From positions 3,782,001-3,846,000 of the forward strand of contig OY725489.1 of NCBI GenBank assembly GCA_963281255.1: a stretch of DNA of 64,000 nucleotides, written 5' to 3'. A model generated the notes under the pieces. It was given only the letters and a program-made list of their open reading frames with translations, was not told the origin of the DNA and searched no databases. Shown here piece after piece: positions 1-10,565 of this stretch. The translations under genes were made by a program, and so were the position numbers. The stretch is from Aphrocallistes beatrix. Taxonomy: Eukaryota; Porifera; Hexactinellida; Sceptrulophora; Aphrocallistidae. Numbering within the stretch: position 1 is the stretch's first letter; the number at the start of each line of letters is the position of its first letter.

Positions 1-54
1 ATACTTTAACACTTCACTTGGAGTAACCATCTGGAGTTTGATGTTTATTAATGA

Positions 55-978
55 ACAAGCACGCTTCGCTTGCTTGCGCTGCGCGGCTTGCGGACACTGT
101 GTGTCCGCAGAGTCACCCTGCGGGTGCCTGGAGTCACTCAATCTAACATATTTTGGGATTTTATTCCTTTATATAAATATTTTAAACAAAGGTCAACGAA
201 AAAATTCTCATATGGATCCGAAAATATAATATTCGAAATCTACAGCACTAAAAATCCCATATCAACCGTTGGAAGCTAGTCTCTGGCCTATTTTTGTAAT
301 TTGTTTACTTTATGTATATATTGTAAACAAAAGTAAACAAATAATTTATCATATCGATCTGAAAATATGATATTCGAAATCTACACCCCTAAAAACCCCA
401 TGTCAACCGTTGGAAGCTAGTTTCTAACATCTTTTTGAGATTTGTTTACTTTATGTATCTATTGTAAACAAAAGTAAACAAATTGATCATCAAATTTACT
501 CGAAAATATGATATTCGAAATCTACATCCCTAAATAACCCATGTTACCCGTTGGAAACTAGTCTCTAGCATTATTTTCAAAATTCATCAAATGGTGTGAA
601 AATATGTATATAAAGGTGTGAAAATATGCTGATAATCTTTTTTATTGCCAAATACTATAATACATTTAAGATATCAAACATAAGTTGTGGCTTTGAAATA
701 TTAATAACAATGACGATATATTGTAGTGTCGTACAATGGTTTCTATTGTGATAGTGTAGTCATTTATTTTGTATAGAAAAGGTGCGAAAATTTGTTTTCC
801 ATTTTTTTTGCAGAGGTGTGAAAATTTCGATTAGATTTTCGAACAATCCTAGATTCATCATTTGACACCTACATGCCAATTTTCGTATCTCTACGACTTG
901 CCAATTCTTCAATCAATTCGGACAAACAAACAAACAAACAAACAAACAAAAAAATCCTAGCATTTTAATATATAAGAT
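55..978 (-). mobile_element. Helitron-like element, family H1, full-length non-autonomous copy
   Basis: Read on the minus strand it opens with ATCTTATATATTAAAATG, then a (TTTG)n run and the block TCCGAATTGATTGAAGAATT. It closes with a GC-rich stem (GCAAGCGAAGCG and the complementary CGCTTG) ending CTTGT. A second complete copy at 9414-10167 and several fragments share both ends. I see no terminal inverted repeat, no target duplication and no Rep/helicase reading frame. A 5' TC, a terminal hairpin and no target duplication are Helitron/Helentron traits. The usual CTRR 3' terminus is not evident, so the superfamily is an inference. Confidence 0.6.
143..575. repeat. Three tandem ~140-bp units inside the H1 element
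   Basis: The phrase CAACCGTTGGAAGCTAGT recurs about every 140 bp (near 265, 406 and 546, the third as CCCGTTGGAAACTAG), each with ATTCGAAATCTACA before it and TTGTTTACTTTATGTAT after it. One further diverged unit lies at 15245-15400 inside another H1 remnant, so the unit belongs to the H1 family and varies in copy number. Confidence 0.8.
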
Positions 979-1793
979 GTATATAAGAGATAGACTCTGT
1001 CGACAGTACGCACTTACATTGCTCAACCCTTGCGTGATGTTACCCTTGACCGGAATGCTTTAAAACATCTACTCACTTGGGGAACCATCTGAGTTGAGGC
1101 TTGTCTGGTGAATTGACTGTAAACTCACACAACATTACACACTTTACTCTAAAGCTGGAATATACAAACTCGCTGCCCAAATAAAATTCGTCCAAGCTAT
1201 GGTACATTCCATCTATACATTACCAAACACAAACAGACACATAGTACACGAACATCTGGAGAGGAAAGGGATGGCTTGAGGGGAGGAGGAGGCCATCACG
1301 TACCAGTTTTCAACTTTTTTTCATTTTTATTTTTATTGAATTGTCAAATATGTATACTTGTACATTCTGCTTATTCCTAATAATATTACTTGATTTATCA
1401 ATAGTGTTACTTTTTTGATATATCCTTACAATGAATGCTTATATTTACTCAATAAATGATAAAATCTAACTCTTTGTTATATAATGTTTATTAGTGAAAG
1501 GGGTTTCAAAAAATACATTAATTAATGTATTATTATAAATCTTGTAACATACCATACATACACAGGAATGGATCGTTTATGAGTTCATATTCCTTAAGAG
1601 ATTAATTGATCTAATCACAAGTTGGTTTGTATGGATCAGTAAGGATAATTTTTCATTGAACCGCACTGGCCCTCTATTAAAATGGGGTTTAATTAAATAA
1701 AGGAATTACTTTGTGAGACATGGCGAGAAAATTATAAAAATACTGATCAATTTAGAAACAATTTAAGATCTTCAGTCATATTATACAATTCAG
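979..1793. other. Non-coding stretch, no gene recognised
   Basis: No reading frame or element end is recognisable. A block at about 1060-1103 (ACTCACTTGGGGAACCATCT) resembles positions 3-45 on the far side of the H1 copy, so an older repeat or duplicated segment may flank it. A short purine-rich tract lies near 1258-1295. Confidence 0.5.
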
Positions 1794-2030
1794 CGAGTTA
1801 AAAAGTATCAGCATATCCCTATACTTATTTAGTGAGTTAAAATCACACAGTAGAAGATATCCCTGTTCCAGTAATACAAGTGAGTTAGAATCACACGGAG
1901 TGAGTTAAAATCACACGATATCCCTGGTCCAGTGATACAAGTGAGTTAAAATCACACGATATCCCTGGTTCAGTGATACTAGTGAGTTAAAATCACACGG
2001 TGAGTTAAAAACGCACGAAACAGTGCTAAG
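1794..2030. repeat. GTGAGTTAAAATCACAC minisatellite
   Basis: The motif GTGAGTTAAAATCACACG alternates with ATATCCCTGGTCCAGTGATACA about six times with irregular spacing. The core GTGA-GTTAAAA-TCAC is itself a short inverted repeat. No coding potential is seen. Confidence 0.8.
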
Positions 2031-2262
2031 GAATTTCAAATTCCCCCGGGGTAAATTCGAATTTCATTTTTCTCCAGGTGAATTTTAAATTCCTCCAGTG
2101 GAAACTCCAATGTGCCCTCTTATTTTGAGGAATTTCAAATTCCCCCGGGGTGAATTCGAATTTCATTTTTCTCCAGGTGAATTTTGAATTCCTCCAGTGG
2201 AAACTTAATTTCCACTAGGGAAATTTAAAATTCCCCCGGATTTTAAGTTTCCCCGTGACATA
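2031..2262. repeat. Tandem duplication of a ~97-bp CCCCCGGGG-containing unit
   Basis: GGAATTTCAAATTCCCCCGG occurs at about 2030 and again about 97 bp on. Each is followed by AATTCGAATTTCATTTTTCT and CCAGGTGAATTTTRAATTCC. The unit is full of GAATTT/AAATTC inverted words around a CCCCCGGGG centre. A third, partial unit ends the block. Confidence 0.75.
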
Positions 2263-2270
2263 TGTATCAA

Positions 2271-2520
2271 ATTGCTGGAAATCTAGTGCTGAGCATGAAT
2301 TCAGCATTAAAAAGATGATCTGACACTGTTAAAAGAAGTTATAGCTGTGGAACATTTCGCATTTAAAATGTGTCGTTTTTAGAGCGACACCAGGTGATAC
2401 AAGTGGCTCAAAGTGGCGAAATATTGGGGCTGGAGTTATAAAAATCGAAATTCTTGTTTAGAACCTCTATAAGGATCTAAAAATAATAAAAACGTAATTT
2501 GGGCACATTTTTTGTAAAGA
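2271..2520. repeat. Dispersed repeat, shared with 14185-14400
   Basis: The block starting ATTGCTGGAAATCTAGTGCT and continuing through TGTCGTTTTTAGAGCGA and CAAGTGGCTCAAAGTGGC is found again near 14.2 kb with scattered differences. It lies just left of, and may belong to, an old TTAA-type element. No coding frame is recognised. Confidence 0.65.
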
Positions 2521-2721
2521 ACAAGTGTCCCATGGGAAATACCAACCTTAAGTGACCAAAACATTGTTTAAGGTCCATATAATTAATTATAAAATATCGA
2601 GGGCTGGGGTTGGTTAACCAATTTTATGGCTCGGTTATTTTGGTTTCCTCTAGGGCGGTTAACCGGTTAACCGATGTCAATATTAATTAGCTGAAATAGG
2701 GATTTTTAGACTAATATTTAA

Positions 2722-4641
2722 GGATACCACCCTCAAAAAAACAGATGATTTGGCTTACAGCATAAGATGAAAGTAGAGCTATAAGAGTTGTTAAGCGTGG
2801 GGAGGTATCTCCATCAAGAATACTGACACATTCCAAACCATTTTTGATTCTCTGTTCTAGTTTTTGAGATACAGTCTCTCAAAGTCTGTTTTTTTCGTTT
2901 TCCGCTAGCACATCTTAATTGTAGAAATTCGGGCACTCAAGGAATTGTTTAGGACATACAAAGGAATCAAATGCTTCCAAAATCGAATCATAGATAGTCT
3001 ACCATATTTGCAACTTCATAGGACCAGAAGAAAGTTAAAATTACGAAAATTGTAAATTTTATCGGTGTCCGAAAAAAAAGGGCCAAAAATGTCTGTTTTT
3101 TTGTGAAATCAGGAATAAAATCACCAAGTTAGAAGATATCGAAAAAATGGGCCTACGTTCATCGCAAAATAATATGGAACAACTCTTGAAATTTTCAAGC
3201 CTCTCTCAAACCAATTTTGAGTAAAAATTCTTTAAAGACGGTCAATTATGAAATATTAAAGTCCCGAGATATAGAGATTTTAAGTTTAGATGTTAAGAAT
3301 AATGTAGAATGAGTTATTAATAATGAACAAAAGCATTCACAAACATTTATTCTCATTTATACTGCTGATTTAGGTATATTTGAACCAAATATTCGCAAAA
3401 AATAGAAAGAGTACACTGAAAATCCACAAATTTCCTTGAGGACCCTAACCACGAATGTTTGGGATAATTGTGAATAATAATTAATATTCCTAGCACTACG
3501 AAGTATAATCTATCAGTTTAGAATGGTTAAAGAGCTTCCGAAAAGTATATTAGGAAGTTAGAGCGAAAGTCTACGACTTTTGGTTTCCAAGTTAGGATTT
3601 TCGAAAAATGCTACGTCATCATGACAAAAATCTAAAACTTAACATTCCATAGGGTGTAGTGCAATTATTCGCAAAGAATTATATATGTACACTCATAAAA
3701 AGTATATTAGGAAGTGAGAACTACGAATTTGGACTTATATTTACAGAGATATTGATATATCTCTTTTTGGATCCTAAATGGGGGTTTTTGACCGAATCTG
3801 GGAGGTCTAAGGCCAGAACTTTCAAAATAATCATTAAAAGTTCTCCAATTTTTCTATACACATTATTAACGACAATTGTATTAATTATTTAGCATAATAG
3901 CCACATTTGGACACATATTTAATGATTAGTTTCGCCATTTTCTAATATATTCAAAGTTCTCCATATAATTTGTATTACAATTAAATCAATGATAAGTCGA
4001 GAAATATTTATTTTTTGACAAAGGAATGTTTGAGTAACCTATATATTTTCGCATATATCCTTTTAGTTAAGAATATAATAGATTATATATCTTCAATAGT
4101 TTTTAAGATATGACATCGCCCTCTTTCGGGACCATAGAGAGATATTATACCCGAACTTTCCCTATAATAAGCGATATCTCAAAAACAAATTGTCGGATCC
4201 GAACAAATTTTTTTTTTGAAACGATCAGAATTTTATTTCTGACCCAGTGATCGCTAAATATCTGAGATCAAACAGGCGATTTCCCGAGCATTATATAAAT
4301 GAACTCCCTTATAGAGCTATTTTGTTTGGATTTTATTTGCTCATTATTTTATATCTTTGTGTAATATAGTCTCCAAAGGTGCCAAAACAATGTTAAGGTC
4401 CATATCATTAAAAAAATATCAAATAAGTTAAAAACCAATTGGTAAATGTGTCAAAAACCTCCAATAATTTTTCAATTTTTATTAACGCTAAACTTTAGGG
4501 GGTTATGCTTCAAAAAATACAAAAAAATACCGTCCAAATAGTGCTATCAGATGGTAGACCGATCAGTAATACAATGGAATTAGCAATAAAAAATTTTGCC
4601 GTTTTTTTTCACGCCAGGCAAGGTTTTTGAGGTTGGTATCC
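2722..4641. mobile_element. TTAA-flanked non-autonomous DNA transposon, copy 1
   Basis: The ends are GGATACCACCCTCAAAAAAA and, inverted, TTTTTGAGGTTGGTATCC, bounded by TTAA at 2718-2721 and 4642-4645. It sits in the GGTTAACC element. Unoccupied copies read CTAATATTTAACCTGATA (near 53186) and CTAATCTTTAACCTGGTA (near 36380), so the insertion duplicated TTAA. TTAA duplication is known for piggyBac and Kolobok. No transposase remains, so either could have moved it. The internal 1.9 kb has no credible gene. Confidence 0.8.
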
Positions 4642-4742
4642 TTAACCTACTAGTGATTAATTTGATAATTTTCTGTTGTCTCGAAATATACTATCCTTAC
4701 TATTTAAACTCGATTAATCTATATGTGTATATAATATATATA

Positions 4743-4930
4743 CAGTCGACTCCGCTTAATAGGGTCACATCGGTCAGAGGACATTTTGACCCGATTAAGC
4801 GGAGAACCCTATTAACCGAAAATATTTTGTATTAGGTTCTATGTGTGAGAGCTATTCTGGTCCTACCAAAAGTGGCCCGATTAAGCGGCTGACCCGATTA
4901 AACAGTGGCCCTATTAAGCGAAGTCAACTG
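4743..4930. mobile_element. pogo/Tigger-type MITE, 188 bp
   Basis: The ends are CAGTCGACTCCGCTTAATAG and CTATTAAGCGAAGTCAACTG, flanked by TA on both sides (4741-4742, 4931-4932). A second copy of the same length lies inverted at 36536-36723. CAGT ends with a TA duplication are typical of the Tc1/mariner/pogo group. Inner inverted words (CCGATTAAGCGG) add to its hairpin character. No coding capacity. Confidence 0.85.
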
Positions 4931-4942
4931 TATATATCTTTG

Positions 4943-5406
4943 TAACGAATTGATTGAAAAAACTGCCAGGCGTAGAAGGCTGATTTTTGGCATGTGGGAG
5001 TCTTTTGGCTATGGCTCCACTAAGTTCTGAGCTCAGAGCAAAATGTCGACTCATCATGGAATTATGACGTCATTGTCACATTTTTAAAAGTTAAGCAATA
5101 CAGTTATTCGAGCATAACTGAAATTTTAATAGAATATGTATACTAACATATCTCATATATGATGCAACTATCATCAAAAAATGATGACTCATCACTTTGT
5201 TATGACGTCATCATTACGCATCAAGATTTTAAAACTTGACAAATTTCGTGATTTTTCGAGTGATATCGATTTTTACTAAGATGGACATATTTAGAGATGT
5301 TATCTCCCTTATAATTAACCAATGTGACTCCAAGCCACCGAAGGGAGCCCCCGTCCCGACGCAAAGTGTCCGCCAGCCCGCAGCGCAGCAAGCGAAGCGC
5401 GCTTGT
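4943..5406 (+). mobile_element. Helitron-like element family H2, copy 1
   Basis: It starts with GTAACGAATTGATTGAAAAA behind a TA-rich run and ends with the hairpin AGCGAAGCGCGCTTGT. Inside are TGACGTCATTGTCACATTTT, a second TGACGTCATCATTAC block and a GGCGGACA-like GC-rich tail. H2 shares the CGAATTGATTGAA head and the terminal hairpin with H1, but the bodies differ. No reading frame of significance. Confidence 0.65.
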
Positions 5407-5435
5407 CCTTACTATTAAAACTCGATTAATGTTTG

Positions 5436-5437
5436 TG

Positions 5438-5490
<53 letters not shown>

Positions 5491-5984
5491 GTAATGAATT
5501 GATTGAAGAAACTACCTGGCACAGAAAGCTGATTTTTGGCATGTGGGAGTCTTTTGGCTATGGCTCCAGTAAGTTCTGAGCTCAGAGCAAAATGTCGACT
5601 CATCATTAAATTATGACGTCATTGTCACATTTTTAAAAGTTAAGCAATACAGTTATTCGAGCATAACTCGGCCATTATAGGAGATAGAAGGCTGAAACTT
5701 TGAGAGAATGTGTATATTAATATACCTCACATATGCTGCAACTATCATCAAAAAAATGATGACTCATCACTTTGTTATGACGTCATCATTACTCATCAAA
5801 ATTTTAAAAATTGATAAATTTTGAGATTTTTCGTGCGATATCGATTATAACAGTAGGACAGACGTATTTAGAGATGTTATCTCCCTTATAATTAACCAAT
5901 GTGACCCCAGGCGACCGAAGGGAGCCTCTGGCGGACACATAGTGCCCGCCAGCCCCGCAGCGCAAGCAAGCGAATCGCGCTTGT
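5436..5984 (+). mobile_element. Helitron-like element family H2, copy 2, with (TA)n head
   Basis: A (TA)n microsatellite at about 5436-5488 leads into GTAATGAATTGATTGAAGAA, and the copy ends AAGCGAATCGCGCTTGT. The segment before it (CCTTACTATTAAAACTCGAT) repeats the segment before copy 1 (4692-4711), so copies 1 and 2 look like a local tandem duplication that includes the flank. Confidence 0.65.
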
Positions 5985-6181
5985 ATGATTAAAAATAGAA
6001 ATTATAATGTATTATTAATTTTTTAGAAGTAATATTCATGAATCTCTGTCGAAAAAACAATGAAATTAGTGTAAATATTTAGAAAATAATGCAGATCGGC
6101 TAGCCGATCTAAGATTTTCTTAACCGTTAACCGAGATCGACGGCGGTTAGCCGGTTAACCGGTTAACCGAATCCAGCCTTG

Positions 6182-6423
6182 AAATATCAAAATAAGTAAA
6201 AAGCAACTAATAAATGGATCAAAAATCCTTCAATTATTCAGCTTTTCGTTGCTCTAAACTTTAGGGAGTAAAATCATAAAAATCAAAATAGCTACCATAT
6301 AATTACTAGTAGTAGGATTAGCTGGTAGACCACTCAGTTTATTACGAAATCAACATTGAAAAATGTTTTGGGTTTTTGGCGTTTTTTTTTTTCACTTAAG
6401 GTTGTTTTTCGAGGGTAGTATCC
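6182..6423. mobile_element. Right end of an older TTAA element
   Basis: It matches the last ~240 bp of the copy at 6678-8446 (ACTTTAGGG, then a T-rich run and TTTTTCGAGGGTAGTATCC) and ends at TTAA (6424-6427). Copy A of the GGTTAACC element interrupts it at AAATATC. The left part may continue before 2592, where ACATTGTTTAAGGTCCATAT corresponds to the full copies. Confidence 0.6.
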
Positions 6424-6677
6424 TTAATGATCTTTTGCAGTTCATCTATTATTTCAACCATCTACTGCATCCCTCGTCCAAAATCCCAAACTACTTTTTG
6501 GCCTGGTATGACGCCATGTTTTCGTTTAAACTATTCCATGGTATTTGTCAAAATTATCTACCTGTTATTACTTTTTTTGTTTTAGCAAGATATATCTTCC
6601 TGCAAATTGTATTTAATATTTTTGACCCTTTAGATCAGGATTTTTTTTAAGGTTTAAACCTTGGTGTAACTGCTTAA

Positions 6678-8446
6678 GGATAAGGCCTCGAAAAAACATA
6701 TGATTTGCATTATAGCATACGATGAAAGTAGAGCTATAAGAGATGTTAAGCGTGGGGAGGTATTTCTATCAAGAAATACTGGCACATTCCAAACCGTTTT
6801 TGATTCTCATTTCTAGATTTTGAGATACAGTGTCTCAAAGTCTGTTTTTTAAATTTTCCGCTAGCACATCTTAATGGTAGAAATTTAGGCACTCAATGAA
6901 TTGTTTAGGACATACCAAGGAATCAAACGCTTCCAAAATCGAATCATAGATAGTCTACCATATTTGCAACTTCATAGGACCAGAAGAAAGTTAAAATGAC
7001 AAATATTGTAAATTTTATCGGTGTCCGAAAAAAAAGGGCGAAAAATGTCTGTTTTTTTGCGGAAAAAATGAATAAAATTACCGAGTTAGAATATATCCAA
7101 AAAATGGTGGTCCTTCGTTCATCGCCTAATGATATGAAACAACTCTTGAAATTTTCAAACTTCTATCTCAAACCAAATTTGAGAAAAAATTCTGTAAAGA
7201 CGGTCAATTTTGAAATTTTAAAGTCCCGAGATGTAGAGATTTTAAGTTTAGGTGTTAAGAAGAATGTAAAATGAGTTATTAATAATGCACATAAGCATCC
7301 ACATACATTTAATCGCATCTATACTGCTGATTTAGGTATATTAAAGCCAAATATTTACCAAAAATAGCAAAAGTACCCTGAAAATCCACAAATTTCCTTG
7401 AGGCCCCTAACTCCGAATATTTTGAGATAATTGTAGATAATATTTCATATTCCTGGCACTGCGAAGTATAATCTATCAGTTTATAATGAATAAAAAGCTT
7501 CCAAAAAGTATATTAGGAAGTGAGAACTAAGAATTTGGACTTGTATTTACAAAGATAGAGAGATATCTCTTTTTGGACCCTAAATGGGGGTATTTGACCG
7601 AATCTGCGAGGTCCAAGGCCAGAACTTTCAAAATAATTTCCAAAAGTTCTCCAATTTTTCTGTACATATTATTAACGGCAATTGTATTCACTATTTAGCA
7701 TAATAGCTAAATTTGGACACATATTTAATGATTAGATTCGCCATTTTCTAATAGATTCAAAGTTCTCCATAGAATTTGTATTACAATTAAATCAATGATA
7801 AGTCGAGAATTATTTATTTTTTGACAAAGGAATGTTTGAGGAACCTATATATTTTCGCATATATCCTTTTATTTAAGGATATAATATATTATATATCTAC
7901 AATAGTTTTTAAGATATGACATCAACCTCTTTCGGGACCTTAGAGGGATATTATGGCCGAACTTTACCTATAATATGCGATATCTCAACAACAAATGGTC
8001 GGATCCGAAAATTTTTTTTTTGAAACGATCAGAATTTTATTTCTGACCCAGTGATCGCTAAATATCTGAGATCAAACTTGCGATTTCCTGAGCATTATAT
8101 AAATGAACTCCCTTATAGAGCTATTTTGTTTGGATTTTATTTGCCCATTCTTTTAAATCTTTGTGTTTTATAATTTCCAAAGGTGCTAATACAATGTTAA
8201 GGTTAATATCATTAAAAAAATATCAAATAAGTTAAAAACTAATTGCTAAATGAGTTAAAATCCTCTAATAATTTTTCAATTTTTATTAATGCTAAACTTT
8301 AGGGGGTTATTTCGCAAAAAATACTAAAAAATGCCGTCCAAATAGTGCTATCAGATGGTAGACCGATCAGCAATACAATGAAATTAGCAATAAAACATTT
8401 TGCAGTTTTTTTTTACGCCAGGCAAGATTTTTCGAGGGCGGTATCC
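6678..8446. mobile_element. TTAA-flanked non-autonomous DNA transposon, copy 2
   Basis: The ends are GGATAAGGCCTCGAAAAAAC and TTTTTCGAGGGCGGTATCC, bounded by TTAA at 6674-6677 and 8447-8450. About 1.77 kb. The body matches 2722-4641 and 61723 onward. The short open frame at 6996-7274 is shared by the copy at 62042 but resembles no protein I know, so I do not call a gene. The right end abuts the middle of a Tc1-like transposase whose N-terminal half is missing. Confidence 0.8.
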
Positions 8447-8450
8447 TTAA

Positions 8451-9073
8451 GTGAAAAAAATCGACTTTTACGTGTTGAGTGGGGAAAGAAAAATCAAAAT
8501 ATTCACTGGTGCCATGCTGTGTTCGCGGATGAAGCATCTTTCTGGCTGAAAGGTGGTAGAGTTAGACTGTGGACAAAGGGTAATCAGAAAGTCATCCAAC
8601 CCACAACAAAGCACTCCACCAAATTACACATTTGGGCAGCTTTTTCGAGTATGGGGACCTTCCCGCTATGTTTTTTTAGACGGAATATGGACGCTACCTT
8701 CTTCGTCAACATATTGGAGTGGCATTTGATTGAACAAGCTCTAGTTTTTCATGGTGATAGGTGGTTTCTTATTCAGGATAATGACCCTAAGCATACCTCA
8801 AGGATCGCCAAAGCTTGGATGGAGAAAAATATGTAGAAAAATCAACGAGAATGGCCAAGTCAAAGTCCCGATCTTAACCCGATTGAGAATCTATTTGGTT
8901 GGATCAAACAAAAGCTGTATAGAGACAACTTTACTAGCCTGGTACAACTAGAAAAGAGAATCCAAGAAATTTGGGATTCTATCACCCCGGAGTTTTTAGC
9001 TCCATACTACAAATCAATGCGTCATAGGTGTAGATTAGTGGTGGAGAACAATGGTTCAAAGATAGATTATTAA
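8451..9073 (+). pseudogene. Tc1-like transposase, C-terminal half
   Basis: It would encode a cut-and-paste DDE transposase. Visible motifs in one frame are FADEASFW (first Asp), IQDNDPKHTS (second Asp) and SPDLNPIENLFGWIK (Glu), then a normal-looking C terminus and a stop. One in-frame TAG lies at 8834-8836 between the second Asp and the Glu. The N-terminal DNA-binding region is absent. The frame reads in from the end of the adjoining TTAA element, which shows either insertion of that element with loss of the left half, or a deletion. The element end is near 9178 (GGGACATACTG followed by TTTA). The family is certain from the motifs. It is clearly non-functional. Confidence 0.85.
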
Positions 9074-9178
9074 ATGTAAACAAAACTTTATTAGATTTAT
9101 TTGTTAAAACATTCATATATTTATCGTGGGGCAAAATATCGTCGTTTATGTTAGTCTCAAAAATTATGGGACATACTG
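8451..9178 (+). mobile_element. Right half of a Tc1-like transposon
   Basis: It contains the transposase remnant plus ~100 bp of 3' flank ending GACTAACATAA-complementary sequence and GGGACATACTG, a plausible CAGTATGTCCC terminal repeat. No matching left end is found within the window. Confidence 0.6.
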
Positions 9179-9183
9179 TTTAT

Positions 9184-10433
9184 ATATATGTAACGAATTG
9201 ATTGAAAAAACTGCCGGGTATAGAAAGCTGATTTTTGGCATGTGGGAGTCTTTTGGCAATGGCTCGACTAAGTTCTGAGCTCAAATTAAAACGTCTACTC
9301 ATCATGGAATTATGACGTCATTGTCACCTTTTTTAGAATTTGAAATTTCAGATTTTCGGGTATAACTCAGTCATTTTGGGTGATAGAAGCCTGAAATTTT
9401 AATAGAATGTCTATCTTATATATTAAAATGTTAAAATTCTTTTTTGTTTGTCCGAATTGATTGAAGAACTGCAAAACTGAAGCCGTAAAGATACGAAAAT
9501 TGACATGTAGGTGTCAAATGATGAATCAAGTATTATCTTCGAAGATCTAAGCGAAATGTTCACACCTCGCCGTGATAGGTGACAAAATGTGCTGACCAAT
9601 CAAATTCGATTATTTTATAATGCAAATACATTGGAATAAAATAGTAGTGACTTATGCATACAATCCAACGGACTATTTGTGATTGAAAGTGATTGGTTTA
9701 TGTGAGAACCATCAATTATCAGCCTTTTATAATGCTATTCAAACGATTATATTTCATATAAATGATTGAATAATGCTATTTTGAGTCTACAATTTGATTG
9801 GTAACAACAATTCAAATGTATTATATACTACGATCAATCAATTTGATCATAAAACAACTTTTAACGACATGGATTAGAATTGATTATTTAATTATAATAA
9901 TATTTAGCAATGTGAACTTTGGGTATTCAAATTGAGCATTCATTCAGGATCAGTTGACATAATACGAAGTAAATTATATTTATCATGAATCAAAATTTCT
10001 GCTGCAGTTCTGATTTCAGTAACCGTGGACAAATGACATTCCAGCGTACTTAGTATAAAACAAGAAAGCGACGTATTATTTCTCTAATATCCCAAGCGCC
10101 TAATGGGTAAATCTGTGGACACCAGTGTCTGCAAGCCGCGCAGCGCAAGCAAGCGAATCGCGCTTGTATTAATATATTTCACTTATGATACAACTCTCAT
10201 TCAAAAATGATGATTCATCATTCTGTTGTGATGTCATCATCACGCATTCATAATTTAAAAATTGACAAATTTGATGATTTTTCGAGTGGTTTCGATTTTA
10301 GCAGTTAGTCAGACATATTTATAGATGTTATCGCCCTTATAATTAATCAATTTAACCCCAGGAGACCAAAGGGAGCCTCCAGCGGCACAAAGTGTTCGCC
10401 AGCCGCGCAACGCAAGCAAGCGAAGCGCGCTTG
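9184..10433 (+). mobile_element. H2 element split by an H1 insertion
   Basis: The H2 head (GTAACGAATTGATTGAAAAA) runs to about 9413. H2 sequence resumes at 10168 with ATTAATATATTTCACTTATG and ends with the hairpin AGCGAAGCGCGCTTGT. The uninterrupted copy near 5711 reads GAATGTGTATATTAATATAC, so the H1 insertion left no duplication beyond one ambiguous base. Confidence 0.75.
9414..10167 (+). mobile_element. Helitron-like element family H1, complete copy inside H2
   Basis: It begins TCTTATATATTAAAATG and ends AAGCGAATCGCGCTTGT. It lies between A and A/T of the H2 target without target duplication, the behaviour expected of rolling-circle elements. The body shows no reading frame of note. Confidence 0.7.
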
Positions 10434-10565
10434 TTTAAATCAAACAGTAATGATTTATGCATACAATCAAAGGGAATATTTTTCATTAAAATTCATTGGT
10501 TCATGTGAGAACCAGTCAATGATCAGACTTTTATAATGCGATTCATACGATTCTATTTCATATAA

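Larger units (their letters stand above)
2599..6181. mobile_element. GGTTAACC element, copy A, expanded by nested insertions
   Basis: The ends are GAGGGCTGGGGTTGGTTAAC and GGTTAACCGAATCCAGCCTTG, flanked by a 7-bp direct repeat AAATATC (2592-2598 and 6182-6188). The intact copy at 53072-53438 is only 367 bp, so about 3.2 kb here is later insertion: a TTAA element, a pogo MITE and two H2 copies. The sequence resumes after them with TTTTAGAAGTAATATTCATG and GACGGCGGTTAGCCGGTTAA. There is no reading frame of its own. Three copies in this window each show a different 7-bp duplication, which argues for transposition, but I cannot name the superfamily. Confidence 0.8.

Noticed and set aside
6996..7274. 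Conserved 92-codon frame shared by two TTAA elements (also at 62042)
   Set aside because: It is shared because the elements are copies. The diverged copy 1 breaks the frame, and the sequence resembles no transposase or other protein.
8345..8450. N-terminal part of the frame leading into the Tc1-like transposase
   Set aside because: These codons are the right end of the TTAA element read by chance in frame. The same DNA occurs at 4540-4640 without a transposase.
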